Source: Liolophura sinensis
Lineage: Eukaryota; Mollusca; Polyplacophora; Chitonida; Chitonidae
DNA length: 64,000 nucleotides
Reading direction: 5' to 3'
Assembly (NCBI RefSeq): GCF_032854445.1
Contig: NC_088295.1
Span: 1,798,501 to 1,862,500, forward strand
Shown: piece after piece, positions 37,501 to 49,500 of the stretch
Layout: each line of letters starts with the position of its first letter
How positions within the stretch are numbered: the stretch's first letter is position 1
Notes under the pieces: generated by a model
What the model was told of the DNA's origin: nothing
Database searches by the model: none
What the model saw: only the letters and a program-made list of their open reading frames with translations
Translations under genes and position numbers: made by a program

Positions 37501-40500
37501 AATCCAGAGCCCTCTCCCCTCACCGGCTTGTTCTGTCAGCATTAATCCAGAGACCCCTCCCACCATGGGCTTGTTCTATCAGCATTAATCCAGAGCCCTC
37601 TCCCCTCACCGGCTTGTTCTGTCAGCATTAATCCAGAGACCCCTCCCACCATGAGCTTGTTCTGTCAGCATTAATCCAGAGACCCCTCCCACCATGGGCT
37701 TGTTCTGTCAGCATTAATCCAGAGCCCTCTCCCCTCACTGGCTTGTTCTGTCAGCATTAATCCAGAGACCCCTCCCACCATGGGCTTGTTCTGTCAGCAT
37801 TAATCCAGAGCCCTCTCCCCTCACCGGCTTGTTCTATCAGCATTAATCCAGAGCCCTCTCCCCTCACCGGCTTGTTCTGTCAGCATTAATCCAGAGACCC
37901 CTATCATCACCGGCTTGTTCTGTCCTCACGGATAATTCATGTTCACTTTTATTTCACAAGGTATAGGAAATTGTAAATTTCAGAAGCGTAAGTACAGTCA
38001 TTGTCGTGACGTGCTAGTGTTGATAAACAGAGATATACTTGTTCTGGTGTACAGTCTGTAGTATGGTGTTAGGATAGTGAAACCTTACTCATATCTGACC
38101 ACGTAGATGTAAATAACTGATATGTTAATATGTTAACCAGTGTTTATGATAGTTCCCTTCGCATGTACCACGTCTCCCTGCAGACTTTGTTGTTACCTGA
38201 CCCAAGGATTCTGCCTCTAAGTGTGCTGTTTACCTGTTGGCCAGTGTGCTATTTACCTGCTGGGTGTTTGCCCTATGGGAGGAGGCACTCCCAGACTTAG
38301 CACCTGGGTCTGGCTGGATTACCCTGTTAATGGGTGACATATAGGGTGCTCTCGGTACCCTCTGGTCATCAAATCAAGCTAACATCCGTCTCTGGCCATG
38401 GCTAGCCCTTCTGTCCCTTGATGTAGGGACTTTCTCTAGAAACGCTTTTGTTTTCACAAGAAATCTGAGGAGGAAGCATGTGAAGAGCTTAGTCTGCCTA
38501 ATGTAGACTTTTGCTTACGGCAGTGGCAGATGATAAAGTGTAAAGTCAAGTGTACTTCTTGCCTTAGGGACCTTGTGTCTAAGCCAGGGAGATCATTAAA
38601 ATATGTGGTCTTCATACATAAATTCTAATCTCTTGAAACAATGCAATTTTATAGCAACATTCATACACCCCTTCATGAGACCTTCTATGGTAATTAACAA
38701 GTGTGATCTTCCCTGGTTGTATCCAAACTTGGGCCCCAATTAACAAGTGTGATATTCCCTGGTTGTGTCTTGATATGAGCCCTATCTAGCGAGTGTGATA
38801 TTCCATGGCGGTGTCTTGATATGAGCCCTATCTACTGAGTGTGATATTCCATGGTTGTGTCTTGGTATGAACCCTAATTAAGAGGTGTGATATTCCATGG
38901 TTGTATCTTGTAGTGAGCCATAATTAACAAGTGTGATATTCCATGGTTGTGTCTTGGTATGAACCCTAATTAAGAGGTGTGATATTCCATGGTTGTATCT
39001 TGTAGTGAGCCCTAATTAACAATTGTAATATTGTCTTTTTCCAAATAAGCCCTAATCAACAAGTGTGATAGTTCTTGCTTGTGTTGGGGAACAGTCCCTA
39101 TAGTTAGCAGTTCCTTTGTTCTCAACTTCTTTTTGTAACTGGATTGACCCAGATCAAACTTGTTAACACATCCTAAATTCTGCTGCAAACAGAAAACAGG
39201 CTGTCGGTATTTGATAGACAGCTCAGTTCAGAGGGGAAAAAATGTGGAATGTTTTTGTGACTTAGCCTCTGCCCTTTCTCTGTCTGGAGAGGTGAGTGTT
39301 TTCAGGCTGCAGGGCTCTATCACAGTGTCTCAGGTATTCTCAGCAGGCCAGGCAGGGAGTGCTAGGGGCATGTATTAAGCTGTACTTATAATTTGAAGTA
39401 CATTTTTATTTTCTTTTAAATATGGATCATTGTGCTACCTTGCATGTATAAACTGCACTGATAGATGCTTTTTTATGTACTTCATTACACGGCATAGGTA
39501 AATGTATGCACCTGTGTATGAACCTTTAGGCAAATGCAATAACTGGTAGCCAGGTACATCTAGGTATGTGCTGAAAGAGCATGTCATTAGCCTGAAAAAT
39601 GTTGACGAATTGAAAATTCAGATAGTAGTGTCATGGCCGTGCATTGACCATTGTGGTCAGCCATTTAAATTAACCTAAAGTACATGTGCCTACTGTGAAC
39701 AAATTACACACAGGGCACATGCATATATCCACATAGCTGCCCACTCATAAACACAGTCATGCATTACAGGTACTGGGATGGACATCATCCTCTGCGATAG
39801 GTACACATGTAAACGTTACTACCACCACCCCCAGTATCATCATATAAAGTGTCACAGGGCTGCAGTACCCCCCCCCCCCCTTTACAAAAATGAATCCACT
39901 CTGTACACCACAAGGTACACATGTAAACGGTACAACCACCACCCACCCCCCAGTATCATCATATAAAGTGTCACAGGGCTGCAGTACCCCCCCCCCCCCC
40001 CGTCCCCTCCCAAAAATGAATCCACTCTGTACACCACAAGGTACACATGTAAACAGTACTACCACCGCCCACCCCCCAGTATCATCATATGAAGTGTCAC
40101 CACATGGCTGCAGTCCCTTCCCCCCCCCCCCCCCAAAATGAACCACGGTCGAGTATCATCATATAAAGTGTCACAGGGCTGCGTTCCCCCCCCCCCCCAC
40201 ACACACAAAACTGAATCCACTCTGTACACCACAAGGTACACATGTAAACGGTACTACCACCACCCCCAGTATCATCATATAAAGTGTCACAGGGCTGCAG
40301 TAACCCCCACCCACCCCCCAAAAATGAATCCCTTGTGTATACCACCAGGTACACATGTAAATGGTACTACCCCCCCCCCCCCCCCCCCCCCCCCTCCAGT
40401 TTCATCATATAAAGTGTCACAGGACTGCAGCCCCCTCCCTCACAAAAATGAATTTACTCTGTACATCACCGGTACACATGTAAACGGTACACACCCCCCC

Positions 40501-43500
40501 CCCCCCCCATGTCATCATATAGAGTGTTACAGGGCTGCAGCCCCTCCCCCCCCAAACCAGGTACACATGTAACATACTGCACAATGATACGGCCATGCTT
40601 CTGTCTATGCAGTGGGTGACTCAGAGAATAGGAGCTTGTGTTATTCCTTCCAGACTAAACTGCCAAGTTCCCTACCAAAATGCCTATTTATAGCTGAGGA
40701 TTCCGTGTGGATAAATATAGATATGATGTAAAACTGGCAGGTTTCCATATCAACCATGTGCAAAGTTTCTTCATGTACATCAGGAAATCAACTTGACTTA
40801 CAGTTTGGACTACATGTATGAAGGTAGAGTTTTATGCTTAAAATGTCTTAGGTTAAAGTAAGAATTCCATTTTTTTAAGTTAAGTGAACAAGGATTGTCA
40901 GTTAAGAACATTTTTTTAATCATTAATGTCATTTAGATAGAGTGTAGATACATGCAAAAAACAACAGTAAGACTGCCAAGTCCGTCTGTCATCATCAGCT
41001 GATGACATGACCTGATCCCAAGTCCGTTTGTCATCATCAGCTGATGACATGACCTGATCCCAAGTCCGTCTGTCGTCATTAGCTGATCACATGACCTGAT
41101 CCCAAGTTCATTTGTCATCATCAGTTGATGACATGACCTGATCCTAAGTCCGTCGGTCATCATCAGCTGATCACATGACCTGATCCCAAGTCCATTCGTT
41201 GTCATCAGCTGATCACATGACCTGATCCCAAGTCCGTCCATCGTCATCAGCTGATCACATCTGCCCTGGCTACACACACATCTTGTTCAATACAACAATG
41301 GTGTTTTACATTTTTTGTTAGAATTAGTCTACAGTATACCTGTAAACATGTGATTAAACCACCATCACAAAAATATAGAATCTCTTTTTCATTTCAATCA
41401 GTTTTTTGTACATCTAAGTTCAGTCTTCTCACTTGATTCGATCCACTTGCACAGTATGTTGAGTGAACATCTGGATGGTCATGGGTTTCTCCCGAGTTCC
41501 CAGTTCAATAACATCTGGATAGTCCTGGGTTTCTCCCGAGTTCCCAGTTCAGTAACCGGCAGATGGTCATGGGTTTCTACCGAGTTCCCAGTTCAGTAAC
41601 CTGCGGATGGTCATGGGTTTCTCCCGAGTTCCCAGTTCAGTAACCATCCTGCAGGTTACTGAACTGGGAACTGGGGAGAAACCCATGACCATTGGATGAA
41701 GCGAACAGCTTTCCTCAGTTGTAACTTGTCTGTGCCTAAGATAACACCACATCATCTAGATGATAATGGCCTATTTTTTGGCTAAAAGCTGCCTCACAGG
41801 CTAATTAACATGCACTGTTCTTATTGTCGCGTGTTTTTATAACACAGGGCAGGCATATTAGAATGAATATGTGTACTGATAGATGTACTTTATTAATAAC
41901 TTGTAATCAGAAGTGTGATAATTATCTACTTGAACATTCCTGGAGTGCATAGCTCTTTACAAATGCATAGTGTAAGGTAGGATTTTCCATGTCACTTAGT
42001 ATGATATAAAAGAAGACATTACATATATTTGTACAGTTAAGGATATATGTACACCATGGCTGTGAGCAGTAACTAAAATACACAGGATGATCTATCCTTG
42101 TGGACATCTGTGTTAACATTGAGGATTCTGCTTTAGTGAAGAATTCAAGAAACTTTTTCCTTTGTTTACATATCTACATGCAAAATAGGTTTTTAACGCG
42201 TTGCCACATATTTATTCTTGCTTTTTACAAAACAAGTTTTTCTGCTTCTGTATTGACAATGTCTTTTTAAAGATGTAATTGTGGTTTGGACATGCAATTT
42301 TCCAGAATTAAATAGATAACTTGTTCACTGAAGACGTCGGTGTAAAGGCAATATTTGATCAAAGCTTTCAATTAATGGCTTATTTTTTATGGAGACTTTC
42401 AAATGTAAATTACCGCATGCTGTTCGTGATACAGTAATTAATCATATTACTTACGTTGACTTAATTAATTCTTTTCCCAGTTCTCAATGATGAGAAATGG
42501 CATTGGGCCATCATCTCATTTTATTTAAATTTATTCAGTGTTCTCCATATTGCTGAAGATGACATAGGTTATATGATCACCTGTGTTGAGCTGAGTTGAT
42601 TGTCGCCTTTGATGTCAAGGAGATCATCATTACAGATGCGCCCTCACGGGTCACTGTTTGCTTCATTTACCTGCACACATACCTGTGCAAATGAAGGACT
42701 TTTGTTCATGTTTACCCTGGTTAAATTTGCTTTGCTTACCCCCTGACAATGAGGCTTCATTACTTGTGACCTAATGATCCATATGATGAGAAGACAATTA
42801 AAGTACAGTAATGTCAAATTGTTTTGTCCCCTTGAAGTTGTGATTGATTTACGTACATGTAAGTGTGCACTTTTTCATATGCACAGTGTATCAGATTGCG
42901 TGTTCAAAACCAGGATGTGTCGTACACAGTATGTGCTCATTCAAGTTGCCTGTACCTGAGTATGTTAAAGGCTGTGTGAGGATGACTATAAATCTTAACC
43001 TTGTTGTACTAGATCATCTGATTGGTTTATTACAGACATGTTTATCTTTTACCTGCTGATTGATGCAGAGTAGTAGTACACCTGGGTGAATTTCCACACA
43101 TGTCAATAACCATGATCTAAAACACCACACGTTTTACAGTTGATAGTTCATAAACTCAGATCATTATCTTCAGAATAGATGTTTATGATGATATTTATAA
43201 GTGGACCAAGCAGTTAACCTTCATCTGATTTTATGCAAGTTTATGCAAATGAGGGTAACAGACATTATACTAACATAGCCAAGACGAATATAGCCCAGAA
43301 GCTCTGAGGCAAAATAAGAAGGAATGTTGAGTAAAAAGTGACTATTTTACATGTGAAGCGCTTTGGCGACAAATTATTCTCATTATAAATGGAGAGCACA
43401 GACAAGCTTCATATCTACAATGTTAGTGTATTACAGCCAGTGCTAACGGTGCTAGTAGGTGTACATGCACCATCTGTGACATCATAGATAGAAATGATTT

Positions 43501-46500
43501 ATAAAACTAACATGTACTTCACATTAATTTTTATGTCACATGGGCTTTTTTGCCCCTAAGGATAATTACTGCTGCCAAAGAGATGGAAGATGTGAGGAAT
43601 TCCTAAGAGATATAAAATATGCCTCAAAATAAGAAGAAAAGAAATGTTTTGATGTTTTGGCCATAACTGAAACTCCCTTAAAACCATATACATCATTTTA
43701 GAGCTCCTTGTCATGTATCCCCTAATGGATACAGTCTAATATTTATTTATTTTTTTGATTGGTATTTTATGCCGTACCCAAGAATATTTTACATATATGA
43801 CAGCGACCAGCTTTGTGGTGGGAGGAAAACGGGCAGAGCCCGGGAGAAACCCACGACCATCTGCAGGTTGCTGGCAGACCTTCCCACATACTGCCGGAGA
43901 GGAAGCCAGCATGAGCTGGACTTGAACTCACAGCGACCCCACTGGTTAGAGGCTCCTGGGTCATAACGCTGTGCTAGCACGTTAACCAACTGAGCGATAC
44001 AGTGCCTCAGTTAAAATTCAAACTCATTAATTACTGCACAGTTCCTTAGTTTACCATTAGACACACAGTACATGTATTTGTTACACTGGGTTACCAGGTA
44101 GGAGAATTTTGCCTTGTTCACAAGAAATGAGATGTATTCTTTATAGTAAGCTAACAGATAATGTTACATTATCTTCCTTCCTAATGCCAGTCAATTTTGT
44201 TATAACCGTATTTAAAAATAATTGTCTGATTGTTTTTACAACATAATGTTTTGGTGAGCATTTCTGTTCTGTCATATGTTTGTATTGTTTCAGACGGCCA
44301 CATGATCAACACTAACTGCTCTGGCCAACACAACAGGTAAGCTTTGGCACTGATAGTTACCACTGTCTTGAAAGCACAACAGGTAAGCTTTAGCACTGAT
44401 AGTTAATGCTGTCTGATAACACAACAGGTAAGCTTTGGCACTGATAGTTACCACTGTCTGATAACACAACAGGTAGGCTTTAGATTTGATAGTTACCACT
44501 GTCTGATGACACAACAGCTAAGTTTTAGCACTGATAGTTACCACTGTCTGATAACACAACAGCTAAGTTTTAGCACTGATAGTTACCATTGTCTGATAAC
44601 ACAACAGGTAAGCTTTAACACTGATAATTACCACTGTCTGATGACACAACATGTAAGTTTTAGCACTGATAGTTACCACTGTCTTGATAATACAACAGGT
44701 AAACTTTAGCTCTGATTGTTACCATTGTGTGATAACACTAACGGTAAACTTTAGCACTGATGGTTACCACTGTCTTGATAGCACAACAGAAAAGCTTTAA
44801 CACTAATAGTTATCACTGTCTGATAACACAACATTTAAGCCTTAGCGCTGATGGTTACCACTGTCTGATAACACAACAGGTAAACTTTAGCACTGATAGT
44901 TACCACTGTCTGATAACACAACAGGTAGGCTTTAGATTTGATAGTTACCACGGTCTGATATCACAACAGGTAAACTTTAGCACTGATAGTTACTGCTGTG
45001 TGATAACACAACAGGTAAACTTTAGCACTGGTAATGCCACGTTTCACAATGTTGCATTATGTACACTTAAGACAGCCTAATGTTCTATATGTAAATAACG
45101 AAAGTCTTGGGTGTTGTGTTTCTGTGTTGTGTAAACTCAGTTGATGGTTTGTGGATCGCTAACAAGATGCCTACAAGTGCCCTTTGTTGTCTGTCTGACA
45201 ACAGGTAAAGAAGTGCTATAAATGTTAACTCTGTCTTTTCAGACAAGCTCTTTGCTGTAAGATGGCGCAGGAGTACGATTATTTTCTGCAGTCAAAAAAA
45301 AGGTAATAAGTTGTTATTTATTTAAAGTGACAGTTAGTGTCAGGTCTGGTTGAAGGTTGGTTGACTATCTGTGGTGGGGTTGCTATGTTGATCGTGGGAA
45401 AGTTAACGGTTCTGTTGTAACTCAGGAGAAGAATTTGTGGAAATTTAAAAGTACCTCTAGAAAGTCTGTTATTTGAAAGTGAGGGAGGAGTAGGTCACTC
45501 CTGTCTGATACTTCGGCCACAGTCGTCAGGAATTCCACTGCTAACTGACCAGTGGTTGTAATAGAATTAGGCCCAGGTGGCCTCTTGTGTCACTCCTGTG
45601 AAGGGGTGCAAAGCCCTTGTATCAGAGAGCAATCATGTGAGACAAGTGAGTGCCTCCAGGCAGGGGGTTGGAGGGGGGGGGAGCTACATGGAGGCTGTAC
45701 AATTGACCCTTGTCCCGCCCAGTGTCCAGGAAACCATTAGGTGCTCATTAACTCCTCAATTGTGAGGACTTCCCAGCAAAGGATTAGTGGAGGTCATGGG
45801 GTCAGATGGTAGCTAGTGTGCCCAAGAGGCTCACCTAATCCATCCATCATGTCATGTGTCACAGGAATATTGACAACAAAAAGAACTTTTGGCTATGAAT
45901 GTGTTACTAAAAAATTTACCTCAGTGAATAAATACGCCAGAAAGGAAATAAGTTATCTGTCAGGTAACAGTAATTAGTCGTGGTAGAAAAAAAATGTGAA
46001 TAGAAAAGTTAAAAATATATTCTTTTTCTTGTTGTAAGGTCTAAACACTTTTGAACTATATCGATGTACATGTACATGTCTCTATCCTCACCCAGATGGA
46101 CTGTTATACATGTAACACAACAGGGCTTATGGTATTCTCACCCAGATGTACTGTTATACATGTAACACAACAGGGCTTATGATATCCTCACCCAGATGTA
46201 CAGTTATACATGTAACACAACAGGGCTTATGATATCCTCACCCAGATGTACTGTTATACATGTAACACAACAGGGCTTATGGTATTCTCACCCAGATGTA
46301 CTGTTATACATGTAACACAGCAGGGCTTATGGTATCCTCACCCAGATGTACTGTTATACATGTAACACAACAGGGCTTAAGGTATTCTCACCCAGATGTA
46401 CTGTTATACATGTAACACAGCAGGGCTTATGGTATTTTCATCCAGATGTACTGTTATACATGTAACACAACAGAGCTTAAGGTATTCTCACCCAGATGTA

Positions 46501-49500
46501 CTGTTATACATGTAACACAGCAGGGCTTATGTGCAACAAAGCCCTAGTTATGTATGAAAAGGGAAAATCTGGACATTCAAGGGCAAGATATTAAGATAAA
46601 TTGTGATGATGAAAAAAAAAACATAATTCATCTATGATTTTTTAATGTTGTGTCATGAAATGTAAGTGATGTGAAGGAAAAAACTTGTGGGTGTCATTTC
46701 TTCTAAAGGCCATGAGGTGACTTGCATACATAAACACACTCCACAAAAGTTTATGATAGGGCTGTGTATGTAGCTGGTGTTATGTCATAACGTGAGTTGT
46801 TGATGGCCTAGTTTACAGTTTCTGATCCCGACCCTGTTGAGTAAACATTGAAAGCAACAGGATATGCTATAAACAACAGACAGTAGTCCCTGTTAGTGGT
46901 CAACCGGGGACAGAGGTTACCAGCCTGCTCCTCCTGTCAGCGGCTGGCTATACCCCTAAAGATATTCCCCTCAGCAACACAGTTAGACCACATACAGAAG
47001 CTACCTGGCCTTCAATACTGGCCGCAGTTCACATGAATCCGACTGGATAAAAATGTACAAACCAGCCAAGATTGGGGAGTTTTTGCTGTGTGAAAACAGA
47101 TGGTGTATTGTGAACTGTTTACTTTTGGCTGATTTGTAGATCACACACCTACAATCACAAATTGTTTTGTACCTGGTGTAGATTTCACAATCTACAATCA
47201 GGAGTAACAATCCTATGTGTGAAATGTCTAATCGAGCTTCTTGTAGGCTACAATAACACTTGTCCCTTATACACACTAATAGCCCTTTGTTCTGTTTGTG
47301 ATCCTCAGGCCGATATGTACTTAGAGGTTATTTGTAGAGATGCGTTTGTTCTGATATGCTTGATAACATGTCGGGGTGAAGATCAAAGGTTTGTTTCTTT
47401 GGCATATTACATTAGAACAACCCTGAAGATAAAGCTTGCACATGAAAACACTTTACATCTATGTACGTATACCTGTCTGATGCATATATACCAGTCTTCA
47501 TTGTGTACCTGCTTCAAGTAGATACGCAACATTTTAACACATGAATATAAGTACCTGTTTAAGTAAAGATACGTGTACACACACTTTAATTTATTTATTT
47601 ATTTATTTATTTGATTGGTGTTTTACGCCGTACTCAAGAATATTTCACTTATACGATGGCGACCAGCATTATGGAGGGTGGAAACCGGGCACAGCCTGGG
47701 GGAAACCCACGACCATCTGCAGGTTCCTGGCACACTTTAATATATGATAAGTTAGTTGTTTGCAGTGAATATAGGGCACACTTTGATACTAACCCGTTTG
47801 AAGTAAATGTATATAGCACTTGTAGCGCACCTTTTCATGCATACCTCTTTGAAGCGTAGACTCACATATGTAGCACATTTAGTATTTACCTGTTGAAACA
47901 AATATACAATACACTTTAAATTAATTAAAATAGACTTACAGGTGAGTACACTTCCCACTAACATATCTCCGTTGTAGTCATAAATCATGTTGAAATGGAG
48001 ACTCTTGATGTGGTCATACTGGAAACTTCCTATTACTGTGAGTTTAATGTAAACCCATGATTACACATAGATTACTTATATCTGTGTTACTGGATGTGAG
48101 ACTGCTGAGCTTAGTGCCGTGTTCTTATATCTGTATTACTGGCTGTGAGACTGCTCAGCTTAGCATCATGTTCTTATATCTGTATTACTGGATGTGAGAC
48201 TGCTCAGCTTAGTGTCCTGTTCTTACATCTATGTTACTGGCTGTTAGACTGCTCAGCTTAGTGTCCTGTTCTTACATCTGTATTACTGGCTGTTAGACTG
48301 CTCAGCTTAGTGTCCTGTTCTTACATCTATGTTACTGGCTGTTAGACTGCTCAGCTTAGTGTCCTGTTCTTACATCTGTATTACTGGCTGTGAGACTGCT
48401 CAGCTTAGTGTCCTGTTCTTACATCTATGTTACTGGCTGTTAGACTGCTCAGCTTAGTGTCCTATTCTTACATCTGTATTACTGGCTGTTAGACTGCTCA
48501 GCTTAGTGCCATGTTCTTATATCTGTATTACTGGCTGTTAGACTGCTCAGCTTAGTGCCCTGTTCTTATATCTGTATGACTGGCTGTTAGACTGCTCAGC
48601 TTAGTGTCCTATTCTTACATCTGTATTACTGGCTGTTAGACTGCTCAGCTTAGTGCCATGTTCTTATATCTGTATTACTGGCTGTTAGACTGCTCAGCTT
48701 AGTGTCATGTCCTTATATCTGTATGACTGGCTGCCAGACTGCTCAGCTTAGTGTCCTGTCCTTATATCTGTATTACTGGCTGTTAGACTGCTCAGCTTAG
48801 TGTCCTGTTCTTATATCTATGTTACTGGCTGTTAGACTGCTCAGCTTAGTGTCCTGTTCTTACATCTATGTTACTGCCTGTTAGACTGCTCAGCTTAGTG
48901 TCCTGTTCTTACATCTATGTTACTGGATATGAGACTGCTCAGCTTAGTATCCTGTTCTTACATCTATGTTACTGGCTGTTAGACTGCTCAGCTTAGTGTC
49001 CTGTTCTTACATCTATGTTACTGGCTGTGAGACTGCTACTGCTCAGCTTAGTGTCCTGTTTTTACATCTGTATGACTGGCTGTTAGACTGCTCAACTGAG
49101 TGCCATGTTCTTACATGTGTATGACTGGATGTGAGACTGCTCAGCTTAGTGTCATGTCCTTATATCTGTATTACTGGCTGTTAGACTGCTCAGCTTAGTG
49201 TCATGTCTTTACATCTGTATGACGGGATGCGAGACTGCTCAGCTTAGTGTCCTGTTTTTACATCTATGTTACTGGATATGAGACTGCTCAGCTTAGTATC
49301 CTGTTCTTACATCTGTATTACTGGCTGTTAGACTGCTCAGCTTAGTGTCCTGTTCTTACATCTATGTTACTGGCTGTGAGACTGCTCAGCTTAGTGTCCT
49401 ATTCTTACATCTGTATTACTGGCTGTTAGACTGCTCAGTTTAGTGTCCCGTTCTTACATCTGTATTACTGGCTGTGAGACTGCTCAGCTTAGTACCATGT

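Noticed and set aside
39757-40572. Proline-rich and glycine-rich open frames on the two strands
   Set aside because: They are translations of C-runs in a tandem repeat and depend on variable tract length.
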